A stretch of DNA of 44,770 bases, taken from positions 1 to 44,770 of IMG/VR virus record IMGVR_UViG_3300036795_000441, one strand, 5' to 3'. Both the position numbers and the translations under genes were made by a program. Source of the stretch: a virus. Positions 1-6,197 of this stretch are shown here, piece by piece; positions within the stretch are counted from its first letter, which is position 1; the number at the start of each line of letters is the position of its first letter. The notes beneath the pieces were generated by a model. It searched no databases, was not told the origin of the DNA, and saw nothing but the letters and a program-made list of their open reading frames with translations.

Positions 1-195
1 ATGGCACCCCAACGGCTTTTCGCCCCTTCTTTTTATGCTGCGGCCTGTGCGCTGCGGCAGCACGCTGTCGGTTTCTACCACCGCACTTTCCATGGCTATG
101 GCCGCCACGATGCCGAGCTCCTCGGCCGCTTCGCCGTGCCCGTCCATCGCACCGATGCGGAGCTTCGCTCCGTCCTGCTGGGCGGTGCGCGGTGA
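1..195 (+). CDS. Hypothetical protein at window edge
   Basis: A 64-residue reading frame begins with ATG at the first base and ends in a GTGA overlap with the next gene, the same coupling style seen through the following 8 kb. No family is recognised; the composition is rich in Ala, Arg and His. Two other frames are also open over this stretch (plus strand from 35, minus strand to 338), so coding here rests mainly on the stop/start overlap. It could be a fragment of a longer gene or a chance frame. Low confidence. Confidence 0.3.
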   Translation: MAPQRLFAPSFYAAACALRQHAVGFYHRTFHGYGRHDAELLGRFAVPVHRTDAELRSVLLGGAR

Positions 196-572
196 AGGCC
201 GTGGCCGCGACCGCTGCGCCAGCGTTTACCCCGGGGCCGTGGCTGATGCGTGTTGATGGCACGTGCTCCGGACGTTGGCTCGAGATCTATGTTGAGGACG
301 AGGCGTACTACGAAGGCGTGGGATTGATTCTCGCCCAATCCTCAACCGTCGAATCCAAACCCGACGGTAAGAAGTGGGTCCGAACCCGAGATGCGTCAGT
401 CATCAAGGCAAATTTCCGGCTTTTCATGGCCGCGCCGGAGATGTATGCCGCGCTGCGGAAGATGATCGCCGATGAAGGCTTCGACGATTTACGTCAATCA
501 ATCGGAGAGACTCCTTCGTGGCTCACTATGGCCCGGGCCGCGCTCCTTAAGGCCGAAGGTGGTGCGCGGTGA
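192..572 (+). CDS. Phage early protein, 'TPGPW...AAPEMYAALR' family
   Basis: 126 residues from a GTG start that overlaps the previous stop. The N-terminal TPGPW, the central FMAAPEMYAALRKM and the end ARAALLKAEG match a pattern that recurs in small early proteins of many phages (usually TPGPW ... NARLIAAAPELLEAL ... ARAAIAKA). The family has no known function. It ends in a GTGA overlap with the next gene, so it belongs to the same translation-coupled early operon. Family recognition is from memory of the motif; the function is unknown. Confidence 0.7.
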   Translation: MKAVAATAAPAFTPGPWLMRVDGTCSGRWLEIYVEDEAYYEGVGLILAQSSTVESKPDGKKWVRTRDASVIKANFRLFMAAPEMYAALRKMIADEGFDDLRQSIGETPSWLTMARAALLKAEGGAR

Positions 573-1279
573 AGACTTCCCTTGGCCCCTTATCCCGTGA
601 AGAGGTGCACGCGCTGGCGTGTTCGGCGGCGGCGCTGGCTTCGATGCATGTGCGGCCGGTGAGCCGGAGGCCGTGGTCGGCATCGCGGCACCTGATGGCC
701 TGCGATCTGTGTTCCCGCACCTGGGTGCGGGGGACGCCAGCCGCGCATGCCGACTACTGCGCGGTGGGTCGCACGGTGACACGGGCGGAGCGGATTATTG
801 CCCTCGGCCCGGGGCGGAAGGAACTGGGCGATTTTCTGCTGGGGACGCCGCCTACCGGCCTTTACGAGGCTCGCGAGACCGGCGATCTCCGGCGCGAGCT
901 GAATTCTTTATCCCACGAAAGGAGCGAGGCGAGCGGGAGCACGGTGAGCCGGGCCGGTGAGGGCCGGTCCGGTCTCGCACTCGAGTCCGAAGGCGCCTAT
1001 GGATATCAGGAGCCGTGGGCGTGGGATCGGAAGCTGGGCGTGGTCGTCAACCCGCTGGGGCAGACGGTCGCGAACATGATCCTGGTCGACCTTTCGGTGC
1101 TGGAGCAGGAGCAGTTTGGCCGGCGCATCGTGGCCTGCGTGAACTTCTGCCGTGGCATGAGCAATGGCGAGCTGCGCGCCGTCGACGAGGCGGTGACGCG
1201 AATCCGCGAGGTGATGGCGGCGGCGGGCGATGAGCAGGACGCCCTGCTGGAAGCGATGGCGACGGAGACCGTGCAATGA
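569..1279 (+). CDS. Phage early protein with RIVACVN motif
   Basis: 236 residues from a GTG start. The N-terminal half has a possible metal site (C46-x2-C49, then H60 and C64). The C-terminal part contains RRIVACVNFCRGMSNGEL, which resembles the RIVACVNACAGIPTE-type segment of a common uncharacterised phage protein. The middle (about residues 110-145) is Ser/Gly/Glu rich and looks like a linker. The gene overlaps both neighbours by 4 bases (GTGA and ATGA). Function unknown; the call as a real gene is good because of spacing and the motif. Confidence 0.65.
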   Translation: MKTSLGPLSREEVHALACSAAALASMHVRPVSRRPWSASRHLMACDLCSRTWVRGTPAAHADYCAVGRTVTRAERIIALGPGRKELGDFLLGTPPTGLYEARETGDLRRELNSLSHERSEASGSTVSRAGEGRSGLALESEGAYGYQEPWAWDRKLGVVVNPLGQTVANMILVDLSVLEQEQFGRRIVACVNFCRGMSNGELRAVDEAVTRIREVMAAAGDEQDALLEAMATETVQ

Positions 1280-1749
1280 GTCGGCCTCGCACCAAAGTCC
1301 TGCTGCTGATGCGCAACGAAGTGGAGCTGAGTTTCTGGCGCTTGCGCCTGGAGCTGTGCGGCCGGTTCGCGGTGCTGGGAACGACGGAGCCGATGGCGGC
1401 GCTGGAGCTGGCGGCGGAATATCCGGACTGCCGGGTCGCTGCGACGAACATTCCCGACGAGACTGGGCTGGGCCTTCTCTGCCTCGCTCCGCGGCTGAAT
1501 GCCCTGCTGCTGTTCGGGGTGAAAAAGGTTCCGGCGACGACGCTGGCGCATCGGGTGGTGCTGGACGATGGCACGGGATGTGTGGACCTGGTGCGCGAGG
1601 CGCTGCGCGGGCTCTCCGGGCGCAGGCGCGGGCCGGAGCGACGGGCGGTGAAGCTGGAGGGCTCGGCGACGCTGCTGACGCTGCTGGAAGAGATGGATGT
1701 GGGCCGGGCAGATCCCCGCGGCGAACGAAGGACGTTCGCGGCCGCATGA
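1276..1749 (+). CDS. Receiver-domain-like protein
   Basis: 157 residues. The first 120 residues resemble the alternating strand/helix pattern of a CheY-type receiver domain: KVLLLMRNEVELSFWRLRLE, then a 'TTEPMAALELAAE' stretch like the first alpha/beta repeats. However the acidic pocket is not obvious: the position expected to hold the phosphoacceptor Asp sits near YPDCRVAATNIPDE and is not clearly conserved. If it is a receiver fold, it is probably non-phosphorylatable. ATGA overlap at both ends places it in the early operon. Alternative: an unrelated alpha/beta protein. Confidence 0.5.
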   Translation: MSRPRTKVLLLMRNEVELSFWRLRLELCGRFAVLGTTEPMAALELAAEYPDCRVAATNIPDETGLGLLCLAPRLNALLLFGVKKVPATTLAHRVVLDDGTGCVDLVREALRGLSGRRRGPERRAVKLEGSATLLTLLEEMDVGRADPRGERRTFAAA

Positions 1750-1997
1750 AGCCGGCGGGTCAGTGCCGCTTCTGCCAGTGCACGGCGGAGTGCCCCTGCA
1801 AGCTGGCCAACGGCGATGAGTGTTGTTTTGTGACGAAGCTGGCGAACCGATGCACCGCGCCAGCCTGTGTTCGGGCCTTTGAGCGGGAGCGGTATGTGGA
1901 GTTCGTCGCAGAGATGGCGCGATCGCGGAAATATGCAGAACTCAGCCGAAAGCTGAAAGAGGCACGTCGCGCAAGGCGAAGGAGGAAAGCAGCATGA
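1746..1997 (+). CDS. Small Cys-rich zinc-finger-like phage protein
   Basis: 83 residues, ATG overlapping the previous TGA. The first 40 residues are Cys-rich (CRFCQCTAECPC, then DECCFV, RCTAPAC), recalling a common phage protein of the form CRVCGCT...C...G.PCHWVE.DLCS.C, a presumed zinc ribbon. The C-terminal half is a basic helix ending in RKLKEARRARRRRKAA, which could bind nucleic acid. Ends in an ATGA overlap with the next small Cys protein. Function unknown. Confidence 0.7.
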   Translation: MKPAGQCRFCQCTAECPCKLANGDECCFVTKLANRCTAPACVRAFERERYVEFVAEMARSRKYAELSRKLKEARRARRRRKAA

Positions 1998-2167
1998 CAT
2001 TGGCAACAGTAATTGTCCATTGGCCAGGGAAGGACGGAGCTGCGTGCGACGCGTGCGCGGCGAAGCTGAGAACGCTGGCCGGCATTCTCGGATTTTCTGT
2101 GAGTTCCACTCCCTGCGTGGTGCCTCTTGCCTGCCAGAGCTGTGAGAACGAGGAGAAGAATCGATGA
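1994..2167 (+). CDS. Tiny Cys-pair protein (57 aa)
   Basis: 57 residues starting at the ATG that overlaps the previous stop and ending by overlapping the next ATG. It contains VHWPGKDGAACDACAAKL near the start and CQSCENEE at the end: two C-x2-C pairs (Cys18/21 and Cys47/50) suited to one zinc. Small phage proteins with a 'HWPG...C..C...G...C..C' layout are familiar in early operons. Function unknown; likely a zinc-stabilised adaptor or DNA/RNA-binding protein. Confidence 0.6.
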   Translation: MTLATVIVHWPGKDGAACDACAAKLRTLAGILGFSVSSTPCVVPLACQSCENEEKNR

Positions 2168-2349
2168 TCACGGCACGCAAGGGGAAGCTGAAGTGGGAAG
2201 ACCTGCCGCGACGCCGGCCGATCGCGACGCCGCGGCCGTGGACGCCGGAAGAGATGGCCGTGGCGTGCGTGGCGACCGCGGTGGTGGCGTTCCTTGGATT
2301 TCTGACCGTGCTGGGCGGCGTCACGTTCTGGCACCGGCTGGCGGGCTGA
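2164..2349 (+). CDS. Small single-pass membrane protein
   Basis: 61 residues, ATG overlapping the preceding TGA. A basic N-terminal half (KGKLKWEDLPRRRP) is followed by a hydrophobic span, about residues 31-53, ending in FWHRLAG. This is one predicted transmembrane helix with the positive-inside rule giving a cytoplasmic N-terminus. No family recognised. The next gene begins 3 bases after the stop. Confidence 0.5.
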   Translation: MITARKGKLKWEDLPRRRPIATPRPWTPEEMAVACVATAVVAFLGFLTVLGGVTFWHRLAG

Positions 2350-2352
2350 GCG

Positions 2353-2727
2353 ATGTACGAGCAGACCCAACTTCTGGAGGCCGTGCTTGCGCGCCTCTCC
2401 CACCTGGAACGAACCATCAACCGGATTCTTGAGGAACTTTGCGCCATGTCGACGACAGCCGTAACCCGCGACCAACTTGATGCAGGGATTGCAGCCCTGC
2501 AGACCACCTTCAGCAACGGAGTGCAGACCCTCCAGACGGCCATCAGCGACCTGCAGGCGAAGATCGCCGCCGGCACCGTGACTACGCCGGAGGACTTCAC
2601 TGCCGAGCTCAACACCCTCAACGGCATTGCCAGCAGCTTCTCCGCCGAGGTGACCGCGGCGCAGGCTGCCGATCCGGGCGCGCCCGCCAGCCCGGGCACG
2701 CCGAGCGCTCCGGCCAGCGGATCGTAA
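2353..2727 (+). CDS. Coiled-coil phage protein
   Basis: 124 residues. Regular hydrophobic spacing from LLEAVLARLSHLERTINRILEEL through LQTTFSNGVQTLQTAISDLQAKI suggests coiled coil, and the tail is Pro/Ala/Ser rich (DPGAPASPGTPSAPASGS). Short phage proteins with a 'DLQAKIAAG ... LN.IA....A' helix and an acidic Pro-rich tail are common and unnamed. An internal ATG at 2446 has a better ribosome site (GAGGAA 9 bases upstream) and could be the real start, giving 93 residues starting MSTTAVTRDQ. Function unknown. Confidence 0.55.
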   Translation: MYEQTQLLEAVLARLSHLERTINRILEELCAMSTTAVTRDQLDAGIAALQTTFSNGVQTLQTAISDLQAKIAAGTVTTPEDFTAELNTLNGIASSFSAEVTAAQAADPGAPASPGTPSAPASGS

Positions 2728-2772
2728 TCGAGATTCTTCGCGCGGAACGGACCCGCGACGAGGACAACTCTG

Positions 2773-2804
2773 GCCCGGCGGGGCGGATAGACGCTCCGCC
2801 GGGC
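2773..2804 (+). terminator. GC-rich hairpin before the next early gene
   Basis: GCCCGGCGG at 2773-2781 pairs perfectly with CCGCCGGGC at 2796-2804 (9 bp, 14-base loop). No T tract follows, so it is an attenuator or mRNA-stability hairpin rather than a clear intrinsic terminator. It is the first break in the overlapping gene chain. Confidence 0.4.
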
Positions 2805-2833
2805 TGGAGAGTGATTTGAGGAAAGGAAGTGAG

Positions 2834-3205
2834 ATGGAAAATCCCGAAGCCCAGCCCATCACGATCGAGAACGTTTGCGGAGGCGCGATGGTGGAAGCCT
2901 TCGAGATCAGCCTGCGCAAGTGCCTGACCAACATCATGGATCCCAACACCGACGCGCGGCGCAAGCGCGAGGTCCGCCTGACCCTGACCCTTCACCCCAA
3001 AGACGACCGCGTCACGGTCAACTGCGAATTCGACTGCACCGAGAAGCTCGCGAGCATGATCCCGGTGGAATCGACGCTCTTTGTGGGCAAGGATGCCGAA
3101 GGCACGCTCTATGCGCTGACCGAGGATCCGCGCCAGATGAACATCTTCACGCCGCCCGCGCCGCGCGAAGTTCCCGCGCCGATTCAGTTTGTTGGTTCGA
3201 AGTAA
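2834..3205 (+). CDS. 'Replication terminator protein'-like phage protein
   Basis: 123 residues from ATG 2834, chosen because AGGAAAGGAAG lies just upstream; a TTG at 2816 is in frame but poorer. The pattern GGAMVEAFEISLRKCLTNI, then DPNTDARRKREVRLTLTL, matches proteins annotated as 'replication terminator protein' in Firmicutes phages (ALAERFN..L.KVL.NI.DPNTD...KR.LT.TL.F). That name comes from annotation and I know of no demonstrated terminator function for this family. It is followed by a DUF gene that often accompanies it in phages, supporting a replication- or early-stage role. Confidence 0.65.
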   Translation: MENPEAQPITIENVCGGAMVEAFEISLRKCLTNIMDPNTDARRKREVRLTLTLHPKDDRVTVNCEFDCTEKLASMIPVESTLFVGKDAEGTLYALTEDPRQMNIFTPPAPREVPAPIQFVGSK

Positions 3206-3261
3206 GGCCCCCAACGTTTTCGCAACCCGCAGCGCCCATCCCGATTTGAAAAGAGAGTCCC

Positions 3262-3630
3262 ATGCTGGAAGAGCTGTTCGACAAAATCGCCGAAGTATTC
3301 AAGAAAGAAGAGCCCGTCACCACCGTCATCGACGGCAAAACCTACGCCATCCGCGAGAACCGCACGCTGGGCGACTATGTGCGGCCTCCCGCCGACCTGG
3401 AAGCGCCGACGCTGAATGTGGTGACGCTGAGCGGATTCGTGGACGCCTACAACGCGAACATTGACGAGTTCCCTGCTGGCGTCGCAGTGCAGGCGGAGAA
3501 CTTTGACAGTGTGGCGCTGGTCTCGATGAAGGCCGATGAGTTTGGACGCCGGCATGTATGGCTGCGGCGAAGGCGCGTGAGGAGAATCCCTTCAAGTTTG
3601 GCGTGTACCAGCAGATTGAGGACTTCCTGA
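3262..3630 (+). CDS. Phage DUF protein, N-terminal part (frame broken)
   Basis: ATG 3262 opens a frame whose first about 98 residues match the N-terminal half of a roughly 250-residue uncharacterised phage protein (VIDGKTYA, PPA...L.V.TLSGFVDAYNANIDEF, then SMKADEFGRRHVW). After residue 99 the frame turns into Arg-rich nonsense (LRRRRVRRIPSS) and stops at 3630. The natural continuation is in the -1 frame from 3558, so the gene is split by a single-base shift near 3556-3566. It could be a true mutation, an assembly error or, less likely, programmed frameshifting: no X-XXY-YYZ slippery heptamer is evident. Confidence 0.7.
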   Translation: MLEELFDKIAEVFKKEEPVTTVIDGKTYAIRENRTLGDYVRPPADLEAPTLNVVTLSGFVDAYNANIDEFPAGVAVQAENFDSVALVSMKADEFGRRHVWLRRRRVRRIPSSLACTSRLRTS

Positions 3631-4004
3631 TCGCATTGCAGGCAGGATTCGTGCCCTCGGAAAACACGGCGGCGCTTTCGCGTCTTTGCTCCAGCGTGAC
3701 AGCGGGCAACTCGGTCGCAGTTGCGGACGACGGCATCTCGCAGAAGGTGACGGTGACGGAGGGGACGATGCAACGCGGCGAAGTGACTGTGCCGAACCGT
3801 CTGCCGCTGGCGCCGTATCGCACCTTCCGCGAGGTCGATCCCGTGGCCAGCGACTTCCTGATCCGCATGAGGCCGGTGAAGGACAACCTGCCCACAGTGG
3901 CGCTGCTCGAGGTCGACGGTGGCCGCTGGAAGCTCGACACCATCCTCAGCGTCGGCGCATGGCTGAACGCGAACCTTCCGTCTGATGCAACCGTCATCGC
4001 CTGA
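3558..4004 (+). CDS. Phage DUF protein, C-terminal part (frame broken)
   Basis: 148 residues from ATG 3558. Features are NPFKFGVYQQIEDFLIALQA, then VTAGNSVAVADDGISQKVTV, then LPLAPYRTFREVDPVASDFL and AWLNANLPSDATVIA. This is the C-terminal half of the same phage family as the preceding frame; full-length members run directly from the DEFGRR motif into the '(F/Y).FG....EDFIIALQ' segment. The ATG has no convincing ribosome site, so without frameshifting this half may be translated only by re-initiation inside the overlapping frame. Function of the family is unknown. Confidence 0.7.
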   Translation: MAAAKAREENPFKFGVYQQIEDFLIALQAGFVPSENTAALSRLCSSVTAGNSVAVADDGISQKVTVTEGTMQRGEVTVPNRLPLAPYRTFREVDPVASDFLIRMRPVKDNLPTVALLEVDGGRWKLDTILSVGAWLNANLPSDATVIA

Positions 4005-4007
4005 GCC

Positions 4008-4214
4008 ATGGACTATAAAGCGCCGAGTGAGCTGTGCAGCCAGGGCTGCGGCAGGCCTCGGCGCGAGAGGCAGCGGTTGTGCCAGGAGTGTCATGCGAGC
4101 TACATGCGCGCGTGGCGCAAGGGGCACAAACGCGCCATGGCGAAGGTAGCCGAGGCGCTGGCGGCGGCTGGGATTCGAGTACCGGAACTGGGCCGCAACC
4201 AGGGGCGAACGTGA
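4008..4214 (+). CDS. Small CxxxC...CxxC zinc-finger-like protein
   Basis: 68 residues. CSQGCGRPRRERQRLCQECH gives a C-x3-C-x10-C-x2-C arrangement, followed by a basic helix (MRAWRKGHKRAMAKVAEAL). The 'C..GCGRP....' motif recurs twice in the 282-residue protein at 5349, so the two may share a zinc-binding unit. The stop overlaps the start of the next gene (TGATG). Likely nucleic-acid binding; function unknown. Confidence 0.6.
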   Translation: MDYKAPSELCSQGCGRPRRERQRLCQECHASYMRAWRKGHKRAMAKVAEALAAAGIRVPELGRNQGRT

Positions 4215-4417
4215 TGGCGAAGGCGGAGGGGGCGGGGATGGTGATAGGCGTTCGAGAAGCGGCGGAGTACCTGGGCGTGAGCATGGATACGGTCTACCGC
4301 TATGTGAACGAAGCCGCCATCCCCGGCTTCAAACTCTGCGGCCGGTGGCGCTTTCACCGCGACCTGCTGGACAAGTTTATGCGCGACCAATCGAAACGAG
4401 GGGTGAGACGTGGCTGA
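4214..4417 (+). CDS. Excisionase-family (MerR/HTH_17) DNA-binding protein
   Basis: 67 residues from ATG 4214. VIGVREAAEYLGVSMDTVYRYV, then EAAIPGFKLCGRWRFHRDLL, is the classic winged helix of the excisionase/HTH_17 family: a helix-turn-helix selecting DNA, then the 'iP..k.g..wrf....l..w' wing. In phages such proteins act as Xis directionality factors or small regulators. Here it lies far from int on the linear map, within the early operon, so an Xis or an early repressor role are both possible. Family call is strong; role is inferred. Confidence 0.85.
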   Translation: MAKAEGAGMVIGVREAAEYLGVSMDTVYRYVNEAAIPGFKLCGRWRFHRDLLDKFMRDQSKRGVRRG

Positions 4418-4586
4418 TGACGAAAAGTGCGTGGAGTGCGGTGCGGATTCGATAGGTTACTGCGAGAACTGCGACGCTCCCATATGCGATGACCATGAGA
4501 GCGGAGAATACGACGACATATGCACATGCAAAGATGCGGATGCCTGTTCGCGTCGGATTGAGGCGAAGGAGAGCAAGCGTGGCTAA
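4410..4586 (+). CDS. Small Cys-rich B-box-like zinc protein
   Basis: 58 residues from a GTG that overlaps the end of the HTH gene by 8 bases. CVECGADSIGYCENCDAPIC followed by DDHESG gives the order C-x2-C-x7-C-x2-C-x4-C-x2-H, typical of a two-zinc B-box-like or treble-clef fold, then CTCKDADAC near the end. The tail is charged (RRIEAKESKRG). It overlaps the next GTG start by 8 bases, so translation is coupled. No named family; probably a protein- or nucleic-acid-binding zinc module. Confidence 0.55.
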   Translation: MADDEKCVECGADSIGYCENCDAPICDDHESGEYDDICTCKDADACSRRIEAKESKRG

Positions 4587-5181
4587 GGCGGTGATACGGA
4601 CCTTTACCGGGAAGATGATCGACCTGGAGAACCCGAAGATCGAGCAGATCGACATTCGCGACATCGCGCATGCCCTGGCGCAGATCAACCGGTTTACCGG
4701 GCACACGCGCACTCCCTACAGCGTGGCGGAGCACTGCGTGCTGGGCAGCGAGATCATTCGCGGGGAGTTCGCGCTGGAGTTTCTGTTGCACGACGCGGCC
4801 GAGGCTTACCTGGGCGATGTGAGCGGGCCGCTGAAGAGGTTGATGGGTGGCCGGTACGGCGAGTTCGAAAGCCTGTGGATGGGTTGCGTCATGGAGCGGT
4901 TCGACCTGGACCCCGGCTCCGACGACTCGACGCTGTACGAGGTGGAACGCGTCGACCGGCTGATGCTGAGCTGCGAGCTGGATGTGCTGATGGGCTGCCG
5001 GATGCCGATTGCCGAGCGGCAGCGGCAGCAGCCGGATGGCTGGCGCGCGATGCAGATGCTGGAGCGGCGCAGCGGCGAGTTTGCGGAGTCGCGCTTCCTG
5101 GCTCGGTATGAGGAGTTGCAGATGCGGCGGCATTGCATGCAGCGGACGCGCCCGAAGGCGCAGGAAGCGGGCGCGAGATGA
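4579..5181 (+). CDS. HD-domain phosphohydrolase (YfbR-like)
   Basis: 200 residues from GTG 4579. It carries the signature of phage HD nucleotidases: FTGHT.TPYSVAEHCVLG, then LLHDAAEAYLGDVSGPLKR. Likely metal ligands are His52, the His71-Asp72 pair and a later Asp (near Asp119). E. coli YfbR, a distant relative, removes phosphate from dNMPs, so this enzyme may shape the nucleotide pool during replication; substrate here is inferred. The last 18 residues (from HCMQRTRPK) are encoded by a copy of the double-hairpin repeat and are probably an add-on to the original C-terminus. Confidence 0.85.
   Translation: MAKAVIRTFTGKMIDLENPKIEQIDIRDIAHALAQINRFTGHTRTPYSVAEHCVLGSEIIRGEFALEFLLHDAAEAYLGDVSGPLKRLMGGRYGEFESLWMGCVMERFDLDPGSDDSTLYEVERVDRLMLSCELDVLMGCRMPIAERQRQQPDGWRAMQMLERRSGEFAESRFLARYEELQMRRHCMQRTRPKAQEAGAR
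5129..5161 (+). repeat. Double mini-hairpin repeat, copy 1
   Basis: First hairpin GCAT-TGC-ATGC (5130-5140), spacer AGCGGAC, second hairpin GCGCC-CGAA-GGCGC (5148-5161). It lies inside the 3' end of the HD phosphohydrolase gene. Compared with the copy at 10841 the first hairpin is identical while the second keeps its pairing with a different stem length and loop. Confidence 0.75.
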
Positions 5182-5348
5182 GCAGCATGGACTGGCTCAG
5201 ATGGATCGATTTTTGCCTGATTTGGGGTGCCGCAGCCCTCGCTTATGAGTGGCTTGTGCCGCATCATCACGCGTTCCTGGAGATACTCTGCTCTCTTGTC
5301 GTCTATGCCATCCACGTCTCGCTTGTGCGCGGAAGGGGGGCGAAGTAG
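5178..5348 (+). CDS. Small membrane protein
   Basis: 56 residues, ATG overlapping the preceding TGA. Two hydrophobic stretches (about residues 8-22, WIDFCLIWGAAALAYEWL, and 30-49, FLEILCSLVVYAIHVSLV) with a HHH cluster between them suggest a two-pass or hairpin membrane protein. No family recognised. It is directly followed by the next gene with no gap. Confidence 0.5.
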   Translation: MSSMDWLRWIDFCLIWGAAALAYEWLVPHHHAFLEILCSLVVYAIHVSLVRGRGAK

Positions 5349-6197
5349 ATGGCCACTCTTTGGTGTGTTCCGTGCGGAGCGGATAGGCGACATATCCCGG
5401 CCACGGTGGATCTCGACGGCGATCCGATGTGCCGTGCCTGCGCCGACTACCTGCAGAACGCGATGGTGAAGGGAGGCCATGCGCGCCTGCCGGAGACGCC
5501 GATCGTGGCCAAGCCGCAGGCCGTCGCCGCGCCCGCGCTGTGCCCGCATGGGTGCGGGAGGCCGGCGCGGCATCGCGGCCGCTGTGCCGGAGCGGGGCGT
5601 CAGGCGCGAAACGAGGCGCGCGAGCAGCTGATCGAGAAAACGCTGCCGCCGCTGAAGAGCCCGGAACTCGACATCCCGGTGCGGAGATATGTGCCGGGAG
5701 AACGGCAGGCGATCGCGGAGATTCCCGCGCTCGTCAGGCTGTGCGCGCAGGGGTGCGGGCGGCCGGTGCATCTGGGCCGGTGCTTTGGCGTGAGCCAGGC
5801 CTGCCACCTGACCCAGGAAGAGCGAGCCGCGCGGGCGAAGAAGGCGGCGGCGGTGCGGCGCGAGCATACGGGCTCGGCGAACGGGCACGACGCGCTGGAG
5901 TGCGAGGTGGTGGACGAGGAGGCGCTGCCCAGCGTGGATGCGATGAAGTTTCGCCGGGCGGGAAGGCTGGGGAAGATCTGGGACAAGCTCGATGAGCTGG
6001 AGCCGCCGAAGTATCTGAAGATTGTGAACCGCGACCGCAACCATCTGGGAACGACCTCGCGGGAGCTGCGCAAGTCGGCGAAGAAGATGGGCGTGGTGCT
6101 GGAGCTCGAGCCGCGCGGGACGTTTCTGTTTGTGCGCTACAAGGCCTTGCATGCAGCGGATGCGCCTGATGGCGCAAGGGCGGGAGCGCGGGCATGA
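5349..6197 (+). CDS. Multi-zinc-finger phage protein
   Basis: 282 residues. Three putative zinc modules: CVPCG...C..C (residues 6-30), LCPHGCGRPARHRGRC (64-79) and LCAQGCGRPVHLGRC (130-144). The latter two are internal repeats of the motif also found in the 68-residue protein at 4008. The C-terminal part (about 205-266, GRLGKIWDKLDELEPPKYLKI) is helical and basic with NRDRNHLGTTSREL, possibly a helix-turn-helix. The last 14 residues (HAADAPDGARAGARA region) are encoded by a double-hairpin repeat. Likely a DNA- or RNA-binding early protein; function unknown. Confidence 0.55.
   Translation: MATLWCVPCGADRRHIPATVDLDGDPMCRACADYLQNAMVKGGHARLPETPIVAKPQAVAAPALCPHGCGRPARHRGRCAGAGRQARNEAREQLIEKTLPPLKSPELDIPVRRYVPGERQAIAEIPALVRLCAQGCGRPVHLGRCFGVSQACHLTQEERAARAKKAAAVRREHTGSANGHDALECEVVDEEALPSVDAMKFRRAGRLGKIWDKLDELEPPKYLKIVNRDRNHLGTTSRELRKSAKKMGVVLELEPRGTFLFVRYKALHAADAPDGARAGARA
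6143..6176 (+). repeat. Double mini-hairpin repeat, copy 2
   Basis: CCTTGCATGCAGCGGA followed by the hairpin TGCGCC-TGAT-GGCGCA (6161-6176, 6 bp). The first hairpin has decayed (CCTT instead of CATT), but the second keeps full pairing with changed bases relative to copies 1 and 4. Located at the 3' end of the zinc-finger gene. Confidence 0.65.

Noticed and set aside
1047-2699. 550-codon minus-strand frame across the early operon
   Set aside because: Crosses five plus-strand genes with overlapping start/stop signals; Ser/Arg/Pro-rich low complexity.
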